A stretch of 64,000 bases of DNA from Curtobacterium sp. UNCCL20 (GTDB taxonomy: Bacteria > Actinomycetota > Actinomycetes > Actinomycetales > Microbacteriaceae), in NCBI RefSeq assembly GCF_900101675.1, contig NZ_FNKG01000001.1:1657378-1721377 (forward strand), read 5' to 3'. The position numbers and the translations under genes are program-made. Numbering within the stretch: the first letter of the stretch is position 1; each line of letters starts with the position of its first letter. This document shows, piece by piece, positions 36,297-46,992 of this stretch. The notes under the pieces were generated by a model. It was not told the origin of the DNA. It searched no databases and saw nothing but the letters and a program-made list of their open reading frames with translations.

Positions 36297-37019
36297 CTAG
36301 CGCCAGTTCTGCGCGATCATCGCGATGCCCGCGACCTCGGTCGTGTCCCAGTTGCCGCCGCGCGGCAGGCCGGACACACGGCCGTCGATCGAGAAGCTCG
36401 CGCCCTGCACCTTCGTGCCGTTCGTCTGCTTCGCCTTCAGCCCGTGGAACGAGAACCCGGTGTTCCAGGTACCGGCGAGGCCGGTCTGCCCGGCCTTGTC
36501 GCCGACGGCGATCGAGATGTCGTTGACCTGCGAGTGCACGACGTCGCCGTTCAGGCGGGCGTTGGCCTCGGCGTTGAAGAAGAGTCGACCGTCCAGGTTC
36601 ACCGCGACGGTGCCGACCGTGCGGTTGTTGAGGATCACCGAGGCGACGTCGTTCTTGTACCAGCGCAGCCCGACCGAGGTCTTGCTGTGCGACGCGCCGC
36701 CCATGTAGCCGTACGTGAACTTCCCGTTCTGCACTCGCTCCCAGATGAAGCGCGGGTTGCCCTTGCTGATCGTGGAGCCCGTGTCCGACTGGATCCCGAC
36801 GGCGAAGGCGTTGTTGTGGGCGTCGTGCACGTTGATGTACGACGAGTAGCCCGATCCGGAGCCGCTCTCGATGAGGTGCGCCGTGTACTGCACGTAGGGC
36901 TTGCCGTGCGGAACCGGAGACGCGGCGGAGGCGGACGTGGCGGGGGCGACCAGGGCGACCGCGAGTGCGGTGGCTCCGACGAGCGGCAGTGCGAATCGGC
37001 GAAGACGTTCCGTGAGCAT
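36297..37019 (-). CDS. Secreted hypothetical protein
   Basis: 240 residues with a clear signal peptide: basic start, hydrophobic core 'LPLVGATALAVALVAPA' and an Ala-Ser-Ala cleavage region near residue 33. The mature part is beta-rich with alternating polar/hydrophobic strands ('VQYTAHLIESG', 'FIWERVQNGKFTYGYMGG', 'VAVNLDGRLFFNAEANARLNG') and no cysteines, suggesting a jelly-roll or lectin-like exported domain; the family is not recognised. AGAGGA lies about 8 nt before ATG 37019. It is divergent from ettA. Confidence 0.78.
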   Translation of the reverse strand: MLTERLRRFALPLVGATALAVALVAPATSASAASPVPHGKPYVQYTAHLIESGSGSGYSSYINVHDAHNNAFAVGIQSDTGSTISKGNPRFIWERVQNGKFTYGYMGGASHSKTSVGLRWYKNDVASVILNNRTVGTVAVNLDGRLFFNAEANARLNGDVVHSQVNDISIAVGDKAGQTGLAGTWNTGFSFHGLKAKQTNGTKVQGASFSIDGRVSGLPRGGNWDTTEVAGIAMIAQNWR

Positions 37020-37148
37020 GTCCAGATCCTCTCTGCGGTCGGACGACCGGGCTCGTGGTGGGTGAGCGGGGGCAACGGTACGTCGAAGTGGGCGAAGACA
37101 ACAGCCCCCGTGCGGGTTCCGGCGTGCGTTCAGTAGACTTGTCGGGAT

Positions 37149-38834
<1,686 letters not shown>

Positions 38835-38836
38835 CC

Positions 38837-39319
38837 GTGGCGAGGCTGCACGCTCCCATCCGCATGCGGTGGAGCGACATCGACGCGTACGGCCACGTCA
38901 ACAACTCCGCGATGCTGCGCCTCCTCGAAGAGGCGCGCATCGTGGGGTTCTGGGGCCCCGACCCGGAAGAACTCGAGTCCGACGGGTCGATCCCCGAGCC
39001 GATCATCGACGGTCGGCCCGGGTCGGGCACGATGACCGTGATCGCGGCGCAGCGCCTCGAGTACCTGGCGTCGATCCCGTACTTCCGGCAGCCGCTCGAC
39101 ATCCAGATGTGGATCGGGCGGATCGGCGGCGCGAGCATCGACGTCTCGTACGAGGTGTGGTCCCCGGTCGGCCACGAGCCGGCGGTCCTCTACACGCGTG
39201 CCACGACGGCGCTCGTGATGGTGGACGCGGCAACGAACCGACCACGTCGCCTCACCGAGGACGAACGCGCGGCGTGCGCGCCGTACACCGAGGCGCCGGT
39301 CGAGTTCTCCCGCCCCTGA
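38837..39319 (+). CDS. Acyl-CoA thioesterase (4HBT hot-dog)
   Basis: 160 residues. 'IRMRWSDIDAYGHVNNSAMLRLLEEAR' is the 4-hydroxybenzoyl-CoA-thioesterase signature with the catalytic Asp in 'DIDAYGHVNN'. It hydrolyses acyl-CoAs in the cytoplasm. GTG 38837 is used, giving 'VARLHAPIRMRW'; the ATG at 38863 would cut into the conserved strand. It is two nucleotides from ettA, so they form an operon. Confidence 0.92.
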   Translation: MARLHAPIRMRWSDIDAYGHVNNSAMLRLLEEARIVGFWGPDPEELESDGSIPEPIIDGRPGSGTMTVIAAQRLEYLASIPYFRQPLDIQMWIGRIGGASIDVSYEVWSPVGHEPAVLYTRATTALVMVDAATNRPRRLTEDERAACAPYTEAPVEFSRP

Positions 39320-39357
39320 CGCCTGACGCCTGACGCCTGACGCCGGACGCCGGACGC
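39315..39357. repeat. 7-bp tandem repeat (GCCTGAC/GCCGGAC)
   Basis: About six 7-bp units fill the gap between the convergent thioesterase genes and include the stop codon of the first. Confidence 0.8.
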
Positions 39358-39371
39358 AGCCCGGCACCCGG

Positions 39372-40229
39372 TCAGCGCGGGACGCGCATCATCCCCTCCT
39401 GGGCGACGGTCGCGAGCAGGCGCCCGTCCTCCGAGAACATCCGACCGAACGCGAGTCCCCGACCGCCCTGTGCGCTCGGGGACTCCTGCGTGTACAGGAC
39501 CCACTCGTCGGCGCGCCCGTCGCGGTGCCACCACATGGCGTGGTCGAGGCTCGCGCTCTTCACGCCGGGCGTTCCCCAGGCCACCCCGTGCCGCCGCATG
39601 ATCGGTTCGAGGATCGACAGGTCGCTCGCGTAGCCGAGGATCGCGCGGTGCAGGGCCGGGTCGTCCGGCAGGTCGCCCTCGACCCGGAACCACACCGCCT
39701 GGTGCGGCACGTGCTCACCCTGCACGTCGACGAAGACCGACCCCTCGACGTGCCTGAGGTCGATCGAGCGCTCGGCCCAGGCCCGGGCCACGGGGTGGTC
39801 GATCGCGGACAGGATCGACGCGGCCGAGGGCAGGGACTCCGGCGACGGGGTGTCGACCGGGAACGGGTCCTGGTGTTCCACCCCGGTGTCGGGGACCTGG
39901 AACGAGGCGATCATCGAGAAGATCGGGACGCCTCGCTGGTACGCCTGCACGCGCCGGGCAGCGAACGATCGGCCGTCGTGGATGCGCTCGACGCCGAAGG
40001 TGATCGGCAGGTCGATGTCGCCGGGGCGGAGGAAGTACCCGTGCATCGAGTGGATGTCGCGGCCCTCGATGGTGGCCTGTGCGGCGACGATGCACTGCGC
40101 GAGGACCTGCCCGCCGAACACGCGGCCGCCGGGGGACCAGTGGCTCGCCCCGGTCAGGATCGTCTCACCCGTGCTCGCGCCGGTGTCCTCGAGTCGGAGG
40201 GTGCGCAGGAAGTCCGGTTCGCCAGTCAC
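39372..40229 (-). CDS. tesB: Acyl-CoA thioesterase II
   Basis: 285 residues with the double hot-dog layout of TesB: first half 'GGRVFGGQVLAQCIVAAQATI' and 'HSMHGYFLRPGD', second half 'HQAVWFRVEGDLPDDPALHRAILGYASDLSIL' and 'SLDHAMWWHRDGRADEWVLYTQESPSAQGGRGLAFGRMF', which carry the Asp/Gln/Thr catalytic set. It hydrolyses medium- and long-chain acyl-CoAs. GTG 40229 lies 7 nt after TAGACT (minus-strand 40237-40242), so it is probably leaderless. It is convergent with the 4HBT thioesterase. Confidence 0.94.
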   Translation of the reverse strand: MTGEPDFLRTLRLEDTGASTGETILTGASHWSPGGRVFGGQVLAQCIVAAQATIEGRDIHSMHGYFLRPGDIDLPITFGVERIHDGRSFAARRVQAYQRGVPIFSMIASFQVPDTGVEHQDPFPVDTPSPESLPSAASILSAIDHPVARAWAERSIDLRHVEGSVFVDVQGEHVPHQAVWFRVEGDLPDDPALHRAILGYASDLSILEPIMRRHGVAWGTPGVKSASLDHAMWWHRDGRADEWVLYTQESPSAQGGRGLAFGRMFSEDGRLLATVAQEGMMRVPR

Positions 40230-40339
40230 GTCCTGCAGTCTACGAACGTGCGCTGCCGACGACGACCGGACACGGGCCGACCCGAGAGCCCGGGGGCGCC
40301 CCGTCGGACCCAGTCGCGCCCGGTAGGATCCGTGGTGAC

Positions 40340-41041
40340 ATGGGCACCTCGTTCACGCTTCCCGACGCCGCCTCCCTCGGGGACCTCCGCACGTACCTCG
40401 GACGCGCCGCCCGCATCGAGGACGGTTCCGTCCGCCTCATCGCCGACTCCGGAGTCCTCGCCGTGTACACGGCGATCCTCTACCCGCTCGGCCTCCTCGA
40501 CGAGCTGCCGACGGTGCTCGGCCTCCGGACGTTCTCGCTTGCGCAGCCCGCGACGATCGACGCCGTCGTGCCGCTGGCCTCGATGCAGGAGCGACTCCGC
40601 CTGCTGGCCGAGACGCAGGACGCCGAGCGCGCCGAGGGTGCCGATCCGACACGGGCGACCCCGATCGAGGTCGAGCTCCCGCACGAGGTGCACACCGTGA
40701 CGTGGGCAGCCATCTCCCCGCCGCGGGGAGGCTGGGTGCCGCTGCCGGACGTGTCCCCGGAGCTCCTCCGCCGAGCCGCTCGGGACGGCATCGCCGAGGT
40801 CGCCGACGCCGTGCCGTCGAACGCGGGCGATGCGATCGTCCGGAAGGTCCGCGCCGAAGTGTGGGGTCGCCCCGTCGCGGGCATCGAGCACCTCCCGGCG
40901 GGCGCCGGGTTCGCAGGCGAGAGCCTCGGGTTCCTCGGACACGACCCGGTCCGGCTGTTCGAGACCGGTCCGTGGAGCCGCCTGACGACGTCGCGTGGGC
41001 ACGTCCTGGTCAAGCGTCGCGCCTGGACCCTGAGCACGTAG
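40340..41041 (+). CDS. Hypothetical protein
   Basis: 233 residues, not recognised. It is a soluble mixed alpha/beta protein: helical start 'SLGDLRTYLGRAARIEDGSVRLIADSGVLAVYTAILYPLGLLD', a charged middle (about 85-110) and 'VHTVTWAAISPPRGGWVPL...AGDAIVRKVRAEVWGRPV'. Proteins of this type are common single-copy genes in actinobacteria next to thioesterases, without known role. ATG 40340 lies 10 nt after TAGGAT (40324-40329). Confidence 0.75.
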   Translation: MGTSFTLPDAASLGDLRTYLGRAARIEDGSVRLIADSGVLAVYTAILYPLGLLDELPTVLGLRTFSLAQPATIDAVVPLASMQERLRLLAETQDAERAEGADPTRATPIEVELPHEVHTVTWAAISPPRGGWVPLPDVSPELLRRAARDGIAEVADAVPSNAGDAIVRKVRAEVWGRPVAGIEHLPAGAGFAGESLGFLGHDPVRLFETGPWSRLTTSRGHVLVKRRAWTLST

Positions 41042-41078
41042 CAGCGTCCTCCCGGCGGGTGCGTGACAGTCTGGCTCC

Positions 41079-41921
41079 ATGTATGTCTTCCTCACCGGCG
41101 CTTCCGGCTACATCGGTTCCTCGGTCCTCCGGGCGCTCGTCGCCCACGAGCACGAGGTCACCGCACTCGTGCGGTCGGACGAGAAGGCGCAGGCCGTCCG
41201 TGACGCCGGCGGTCGCGCGCTCGTCGGCGACGTCACGGACACCGACGTCGTTCGTCGTCTCACGCACGAAGCCGACGCGGTCGTGCACACCGCATCGGCG
41301 AAGGGCGTCGACCCGGACTTCATCGCGACCGTGCTCGCGGCGCTCGACGGCACCCCGAAGCCCTTCGTGCACACCGGCGGGATCTTCACGTTCGGTGACT
41401 CCACGTCGATCTCGGAGCAGTCGCCGGTCTCGCCTCCTGCGATGACCGCGTGGCGGCAGCCGAACGAGGACGCGGTCCGCTCGAGTGCCGTCCGGACGAC
41501 GATCGTCGCACCCGGCATCGTCTACGGGCGCGGAGCCGGCATCCCGGCGATGTTCGTCGGGGACGGCGAGCGCGAGGTCCGCCTGGTCGGGGACGGCTCG
41601 CAACGCTGGACGACGGTGCACATCGACGACCTCGGCGAGCTGTACGTGCTCGCGCTGCACCGGGGTGAGCAGGATGGCTTCGTCCTCGCCGCCAGCGGTG
41701 ACAACCCGACCGTGCGTGAGATCGCCGAAGCCGGGGCGCACGGTTCCCCGGTGGTGCCGGAGAGCGCCGACGCGAGCCGCGAGCGTCTCGGCGCGGAGTA
41801 CGCCGACGCGTTGCTCATGCACCAGGAGGCCAGCGGCGCGCACGCACGCGCCGCCTACGGCTGGAACCCGACCCGTCCGTCCCTGGTCGAGGACCTGGCA
41901 GACGGGTCCTACGTCCGCTGA
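41079..41921 (+). CDS. Extended SDR / NAD-dependent epimerase family protein
   Basis: 280 residues. 'VFLTGASGYIGSSVLRAL' is the Rossmann NAD(P)-binding motif and 'LVGDVTDTDVV' the second strand. The usual YxxxK catalytic pair is not evident: the expected position reads 'TAWRQPNEDAV', so this is likely an atypical or non-catalytic extended SDR. 'APGIVYGRGAG' and 'TTVHIDDLGELYVLAL' follow as in the family. It ends 9 bp before a family-A hairpin. Confidence 0.86.
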   Translation: MYVFLTGASGYIGSSVLRALVAHEHEVTALVRSDEKAQAVRDAGGRALVGDVTDTDVVRRLTHEADAVVHTASAKGVDPDFIATVLAALDGTPKPFVHTGGIFTFGDSTSISEQSPVSPPAMTAWRQPNEDAVRSSAVRTTIVAPGIVYGRGAGIPAMFVGDGEREVRLVGDGSQRWTTVHIDDLGELYVLALHRGEQDGFVLAASGDNPTVREIAEAGAHGSPVVPESADASRERLGAEYADALLMHQEASGAHARAAYGWNPTRPSLVEDLADGSYVR

Positions 41922-41930
41922 GCCAGCCGC

Positions 41931-41981
41931 TGACGGCCTGGAGGCGCGTGGCGGGCCCCGCCCCGCGCCTCCAGGCCGTCA
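41931..41981. terminator. Family-A hairpin between convergent genes
   Basis: TGACGGCCTGGAGGCGCG and its exact complement at the 3' side flank a GC-only loop. It separates the SDR gene and the convergent globin gene. Confidence 0.8.
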
Positions 41982-42001
41982 CGTCGACGACGCGAGCCGC
42001 G

Positions 42002-42463
42002 TCAGTCGAAGGTGTTCGTCATGGCGTGCGCCGCGCGGTCGAGGTAGGCCCAGAGCTCGGCCTCGTCGAGCGGCGCGAGCCCGAGCGACTCGACGGCTTC
42101 GCGCATGTGCAGCAGCCAGCGCTCGCGTGCCTCGGACGTGATGCGGAACGGGTTGTGGCGCATCCGGAGCCGCGGGTGGCCGCGCTCCTCGCTGTAGGTC
42201 CCTGGTCCGCCCCAGTACTGCTGCAGGAAGGCCGAGAGCCGCCAGATCGCCCCCTCGAGGTCGTCCGCCGGGTACATCGGCCAGATCACGTCGTCCTGCT
42301 GGACGCCCTCGTAGAAGCGGCGGACCAGCCGGTCGAACGTCGGTGCGCCGCCGATCCGGTCGAAGAGCGACCCCGTCGCCGAGGCGCCGTGCTCGCCGAC
42401 CCGGAGCGTGATCGGTTGGGCGGGGACGTTCCCGATGCCGGTGGGCGGGGTGGGGTCGGTCAC
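42002..42463 (-). CDS. glbO: Group II truncated haemoglobin
   Basis: 153 residues. 'LFDRIGGAPTFDRLVRRFYEGVQQDDVIWPMYP' is the N-terminal helical start of GlbO; 'WGGPGTYSEERGHPRLRMRHNPFRI' contains the conserved TrpG8-class region and proximal haem histidine surroundings. It binds O2/CO; in actinobacteria it is linked to respiration and redox protection. The GTG start overlaps the stop of mscS (GTGA), so the two are translated from one message. Confidence 0.93.
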   Translation of the reverse strand: MTDPTPPTGIGNVPAQPITLRVGEHGASATGSLFDRIGGAPTFDRLVRRFYEGVQQDDVIWPMYPADDLEGAIWRLSAFLQQYWGGPGTYSEERGHPRLRMRHNPFRITSEARERWLLHMREAVESLGLAPLDEAELWAYLDRAAHAMTNTFD

Positions 42464-43536
42464 TGCGGGTCCTTCCCGGCGTCGTGGTCGTCGCTCTGGA
42501 TCGACTGACCGAGGATGTTCTTGCGGGGGCGGCGGGGCTTCGTCGGGGCCGGGGTCGGCTGGGTCCGGACGGTGCGCAGGCCGTTGATCGAGGTGGCGTT
42601 CTCCCAGCCCGCCGGCATGATCATCGCCATCGCGGGCAGTGTCACGCCGAGTTCGTCGACGGAGCGCTTCAGGCGGATACGGAGTTCACGGCCGACGACG
42701 TCGAGCTCCGAGGCCCGGGTCTTCACGACGAGACGGAACACCATGCCGGCGTCGGAGATCGACTGCAGCCCCCAGATCTCCGGCTTCTCGACGATCCGCT
42801 GTCGCCACCGCGGTTCCTGCGACATCGTCACCGCGGCCTTCAGCAGGGCGTCCTGCACGGCGTCGATGTCGGTGTCGTAGGGGACGGTGATGTCGACGAG
42901 GACACGGGACCAGCCCTGCGACAGGTTGCCGACGCGGAGGATCTGCCCGTTCGGCACGAACCAGAGGATCCCGTTCACGTCGCGGATCTGCATCACGCGC
43001 AGTCCGACGTTCTCGACGACGCCGGTGGCCTGCCCGGTGTCGACGACGTCGCCGACGCCGGCCTGGTCCTCGAGGATCATGAAGATGCCGGAGAGCAGGT
43101 CGCGGACGATGCTCTGCGCACCGACCGCCAGGCCCGCCGCCACGAGGGACGCACCGCCGACGATGCCGACGGCAGCGTTCGGGATCACGAGCGGGATGAT
43201 CACGACGAGCGCGAGGACAACGACGATCACCGTCGCGAGGTTCTCGAGCACGCTGCCGAGGGTCCGGGTGCGCTGGACGACGCGGGCGGTCTGGATCGGC
43301 GAGGCGATGAGCGCCTGGGTGTCCGTTGCGCCCTGCCGCTTCTTGACGCCGTTCACGACCCGGTCGACGACGCCCTTGATCGAGTGGCGCAGGATGACCC
43401 GCAGCACGACCGCGGCGAGGAGCGTGATGACGATCGTGATCGGCACGTGCCAGGTGTCGACGAACTCGCCGAACGTCTGTGTGACGGCCTGGGCGGCGTC
43501 GGTCGGTGTCGGGGACGGGGGTGCAGCCAAGATCAT
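42460..43536 (-). CDS. Small-conductance mechanosensitive channel (MscS family)
   Basis: 358 residues. Three hydrophobic segments are near 33-55, 95-120 and 122-145, then the pore helix 'GAQSIVRDLLSGIFMILEDQAGVGDVVD' and the MscS beta domain 'VENVGLRVMQIRDVNGILWFVPNGQILRVGNLSQGWSR'. The C-terminal tail is basic. It releases solutes on hypo-osmotic shock. ATG 43536 lies 10 nt after TAGCAT. It leads the two-gene unit with glbO; a strong hairpin separates it from pepN. Confidence 0.94.
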   Translation of the reverse strand: MILAAPPSPTPTDAAQAVTQTFGEFVDTWHVPITIVITLLAAVVLRVILRHSIKGVVDRVVNGVKKRQGATDTQALIASPIQTARVVQRTRTLGSVLENLATVIVVVLALVVIIPLVIPNAAVGIVGGASLVAAGLAVGAQSIVRDLLSGIFMILEDQAGVGDVVDTGQATGVVENVGLRVMQIRDVNGILWFVPNGQILRVGNLSQGWSRVLVDITVPYDTDIDAVQDALLKAAVTMSQEPRWRQRIVEKPEIWGLQSISDAGMVFRLVVKTRASELDVVGRELRIRLKRSVDELGVTLPAMAMIMPAGWENATSINGLRTVRTQPTPAPTKPRRPRKNILGQSIQSDDHDAGKDPQ

Positions 43537-43555
43537 GATCCGGTCGATGCTAGAG

Positions 43556-43597
43556 GGCGGGGCCTCGACGTCCCTGGAGGGACGCCGGGACCCCGCC
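43556..43597 (-). terminator. pepN terminator
   Basis: GGCGGGG and CCCCGCC bracket an inner CGTCCCT/AGGGACG stem between the pepN stop and the mscS start. Confidence 0.7.
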
Positions 43598-43613
43598 GAC
43601 GGTCACCAGGTGA

Positions 43614-46193
43614 TCAGGCGTCCGCTGCCTGCACGCGGAGGGCACGCTCGGTGCCCGCCAGGCCCTCGGACACGATGCGGCGCAGGGCCGGGGTCTCCGG
43701 GTGCGCCTCGAGCCACGCCACGGCAGCGTCACGGAGCTCGACCGACGCGAGGGGCGCCGGGTAGAGGCCGGTGACGATGGTGTCGGCGATGTGGTAGCTG
43801 CGCTCGGCCCAGATGCGGGTGAGCACCTCGAAGTACTTCGGCACCAGCCCCTCGAGCACGACCGGGCTGTTCACGTGCTGGTACCCGACCGTGGTCTGGC
43901 GGACGATCGCGTTGGGGAGCTCCGACGAGTCCACCAGCGACGAGAACGCGGCGAGCTTGCCCTCGGCCGTGGGGATCGTCGCGCGGGCACGGGCGGCAGC
44001 CTGCTCGCCGGACGCGGTCTTGTCGGCGGCGAGTTCGGCGTCGACCTCGGCGTCGCCGGCGGCACCCGCGAGCACGAGGCCCTCGAGCAGCTCCCAGCGG
44101 AGGTCGGTGTCGATCTCGAGCCCGTTGAGCGTCACCGAACCGTCGCGGAGCCCGCTCAGCGTGGCGACGTGCTCCGGCGTCGAGGCGACCTGCGCGAAGA
44201 ACTTCACGAACTGGAACTGCGCGTCCGAGCCGGCCTCGGCCGAGGACGCGAGCTGCCAGAGCGTCTCGCCGACGGTGCGGATCGTGGCGTCGGACTTCGC
44301 CGGGTCGACGTAGTTCCGAGCCGTCAGGAGCAGCTGCGAGAGCGTCGTGCGGATCGTCGTCGACTCGGTCTCGGTCGCGATGTTGCCGAGCACCAAACGG
44401 ACGTAGTCGCTGGCGGGCGACTCGGCGTCGCGGGTGGCGTCCCACATCGCACCCCAGACGATCGACCGGGCGAGCGGGTTCGCGATGGACGCGAGGTGCT
44501 CGATCGCCGTGCGGCGCGAGTGCTCGTCGAGCCGGATCTTGGCGTACGCCAGGTCGTCGTCGTTGAGGAGCACGAGGTCGCCGCGGTGCACGCCGACGAG
44601 CTCGGGGACCTCGGTGCGGGGACCGTCGACGTCGATCTCGACGCGGTGTGCGCGCTCGAGCTTGCCGCCGGCCGACGCGGTGTCGGCGCCGAAGGGGGCC
44701 TCGGCGTCCTGCGTGAACGCGTAGACGCCGATCGCCAGGCGGTGCGGCCGGAGCGTCGGGTAGTCGGCCGGGGCCTCTTGCAGGACCGCGAACGAGGTGA
44801 TCACACCGGACTCGTCGGTCTCGATCTCCGGGCGGAGCGTGTTCACCCCGGCGGTCTCGAGCCAGAGCGCCGACCAGTCGGAGAGGTCACGGCCGCTCGT
44901 CGCCTCGAGCTCGACGAGCAGGTCGCGGAGCTCGGTGTTCGAGTGGTGGTGCTTCTTGAAGTACGCGGACACCCCGGCGAAGAACGCGTCGATGCCGACC
45001 CACGCCACGAGCTGCTTGAGGACCGAGCCGCCCTTCGCGTAGGTGATGCCGTCGAAGTTGACCTGTACGTCCTCGAGGTCGTTGATCGTCGCAACGATCG
45101 GGTGGGTCGAGGGGAGCTGGTCCTGGCGGTAGGCCCAGGACTTCTCCATCGCCTGGAACGTGGTCCAGGCCTCGGTCCACTCGGTGGCCTCGGCCGTCGC
45201 GATGGTGGAGGCCCACTCCGCGAAGGACTCGTTGAGCCAGAGGTCGTTCCACCACTTCATCGTGACGAGGTCGCCGAACCACATGTGCGCGAGCTCGTGC
45301 AGGATCGTGACGACCCGACGCTCCTTGATGGCGTCGGTGACCTTCGACCGGAAGACGTAGGTCTCGGTGAAGGTGACCGCGCCGGCGTTCTCCATCGCGC
45401 CGGCGTTGAACTCCGGCACGAACAGCTGGTCGTACTTCTCGAACGGGTAGGCGACGTCGAACTTCTCCTCGTAGTAGGCGAAGCCCTTCTTGGTGATGTC
45501 GAAGACGTACTCGGGGTCGAGGTACTCGGCGAGCGACTTGCGGGCGAACACCCCGAGCGGGATGGTCCGGCCGTCGCGGCTGGTGAGCTCGTCGCGCACG
45601 ACCTCGTACGGGCCGGCGACGAGGGCGGTGATGTAGCTGGAGATCTTCGCCGTCGGGGTGAACGACCACGTGGCGACGTCGCCGTCGACGTGGGGCTCGG
45701 GCGTGGGGGAGTTCGAGACGACCTGCCAGCGGGACGGCGCCGTCACCGTGAAGGTGAACTCGGCCTTGAGGTCGGGCTGCTCGAACACCGCGAACATGCG
45801 GCGGGAGTCCGGTACCTCGAACTGGGAGTACAGGTACACCTCGTCGTCGACCGGGTCGACGAAGCGGTGCAGGCCCTCACCCGTGTTCGTGTAGAGCGCG
45901 TCGGACACGACGACGAGTTCGTTCTGCTCCTGCAGCCCGTCGAGCTGGATCCGGACGCCGTCGTTCACCGCGGCGACGTCGAGCGCCGTGCCGTTCAGCG
46001 TGATCGAGTGCACCGTCTTCGTGACCGCGTCGATGAAGGTCGAGGCGCCCGGGGTCGCGGTGAAGCGGACGCGGGTCGTGCTGCCGAAGGTCGCAGGCCC
46101 GCGGGTCAGGTCGAGTTCGACGTCGTACGTCTGCACGTCGACGATCGCGGCACGTTCCTGGGCTTCGATTCGGGTGAGGTTCTCTCCGGGCAC
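43614..46193 (-). CDS. pepN: Aminopeptidase N (M1)
   Basis: 859 residues. A zinc metallopeptidase trimming N-terminal residues from peptides. The exopeptidase motif 'GAMENAG' (about 266) and zinc motif 'HELAHMWFGD' (about 298) with the third ligand Glu in 'WLNESFAEW' (about 321) are intact; the C-terminal half is the helical ERAP1-like domain. GTG 46193 is selected because translation then begins 'PGENLTRIEAQERA' as in other actinobacterial PepN, with GGAG 7 nt upstream. It is monocistronic and ends at a hairpin. Confidence 0.95.
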   Translation of the reverse strand: MPGENLTRIEAQERAAIVDVQTYDVELDLTRGPATFGSTTRVRFTATPGASTFIDAVTKTVHSITLNGTALDVAAVNDGVRIQLDGLQEQNELVVVSDALYTNTGEGLHRFVDPVDDEVYLYSQFEVPDSRRMFAVFEQPDLKAEFTFTVTAPSRWQVVSNSPTPEPHVDGDVATWSFTPTAKISSYITALVAGPYEVVRDELTSRDGRTIPLGVFARKSLAEYLDPEYVFDITKKGFAYYEEKFDVAYPFEKYDQLFVPEFNAGAMENAGAVTFTETYVFRSKVTDAIKERRVVTILHELAHMWFGDLVTMKWWNDLWLNESFAEWASTIATAEATEWTEAWTTFQAMEKSWAYRQDQLPSTHPIVATINDLEDVQVNFDGITYAKGGSVLKQLVAWVGIDAFFAGVSAYFKKHHHSNTELRDLLVELEATSGRDLSDWSALWLETAGVNTLRPEIETDESGVITSFAVLQEAPADYPTLRPHRLAIGVYAFTQDAEAPFGADTASAGGKLERAHRVEIDVDGPRTEVPELVGVHRGDLVLLNDDDLAYAKIRLDEHSRRTAIEHLASIANPLARSIVWGAMWDATRDAESPASDYVRLVLGNIATETESTTIRTTLSQLLLTARNYVDPAKSDATIRTVGETLWQLASSAEAGSDAQFQFVKFFAQVASTPEHVATLSGLRDGSVTLNGLEIDTDLRWELLEGLVLAGAAGDAEVDAELAADKTASGEQAAARARATIPTAEGKLAAFSSLVDSSELPNAIVRQTTVGYQHVNSPVVLEGLVPKYFEVLTRIWAERSYHIADTIVTGLYPAPLASVELRDAAVAWLEAHPETPALRRIVSEGLAGTERALRVQAADA

Positions 46194-46314
46194 GGACGCT
46201 CCATCTTCGCAGTCGGCGCGGACGATCGATGTCCGCGTGGGGGAGCCCCGTCCAGGCGTCGTGCGCCGGGCGGGACGTGGGTTCCAGCCTAGCGACGAGG
46301 CGTAGTGTCGCAGC

Positions 46315-46959
46315 GTGACGGACACGACTGTGGACAAGACGACCGACGAACGAACCGCTGTGGAGTTCTGGTTCGACCCGAACTGCCCGTGGGCCTGGAT
46401 GACGAGCCGCTGGGTCGGCGAGGTCGCGCAGCACCGTGACCTCGACGTCACGTGGAAGGTGATGAGCCTGTTCGTCCTCAACGAGGACCAGGACATCCCG
46501 GAGTCGTACCGCGAGCGCATCGTGCGGGGCCAGCTCTACCCGCGCATCGTCACCGCCGCGCGCCTCCGCCTCGGGCAGGACGTCGTCAAGCCGCTGTACG
46601 ACGCGCTCGGCGAGCACATCCACCACCGGCAGGAGTCGGACCCCGACCAGGTCGTCCCCGCCGTGCTCGCGGAGCTCGGCCTCGACGCCGACCTGCTCGA
46701 GTACGCCTGGACGGACGAGGTCGACCAGGCCGTGCGTGTCAGCCACCAGGACGGCATCGACCGCGTCGGCCAGGACGTCGGCACCCCCGTGATCGCCGTC
46801 GAGGGCACCGCCTTCTTCGGCCCCGTGATCTCCCCGGCCCCGAAGGGTCAGCAGGCGCTCGACCTGTGGGACGGCGTGGTCGCCGCCGCGCGCTACCCCG
46901 GGTTCTTCGAGCTGAAGCGTTCGCGCACGGTCGGCCCGATCTTCGACACCACCGACTGA
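46315..46959 (+). CDS. DsbA-family protein, mycothiol-dependent nitroreductase Rv2466c-like
   Basis: 214 residues. 'VEFWFDPNCPWAWMTSRWV' is the Rv2466c-type active site, but the second cysteine of CPWC is Ala27, leaving only Cys24, so it probably works by a monothiol mechanism with mycothiol. 'AFFGPVISPAPKGQQALDLWDG' closes the domain. GTG 46315 is 6 nt after TAGTGT (46303-46308), suggesting leaderless expression. It is divergent from pepN. Confidence 0.87.
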   Translation: MTDTTVDKTTDERTAVEFWFDPNCPWAWMTSRWVGEVAQHRDLDVTWKVMSLFVLNEDQDIPESYRERIVRGQLYPRIVTAARLRLGQDVVKPLYDALGEHIHHRQESDPDQVVPAVLAELGLDADLLEYAWTDEVDQAVRVSHQDGIDRVGQDVGTPVIAVEGTAFFGPVISPAPKGQQALDLWDGVVAAARYPGFFELKRSRTVGPIFDTTD

Positions 46960-46992
46960 CGGACTGGAGGCACGTGGCGGCGCCGCCACGGG
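46960..46992 (+). repeat. Truncated family-A element at the islet boundary
   Basis: GGACTGGAGGCACGTGGCGGCGCCGCCACG is the left arm and centre of a family-A hairpin following the DsbA-like gene, but the right arm (expected CGCCTCCAGTCC) is missing and replaced by toxin-like sequence. This marks a breakpoint near 46992. Confidence 0.6.

Noticed and set aside
43701..46292. Long plus-strand frame opposite pepN
   Set aside because: It is the complement of a well-supported M1 aminopeptidase and has biased charged composition typical of shadow frames.
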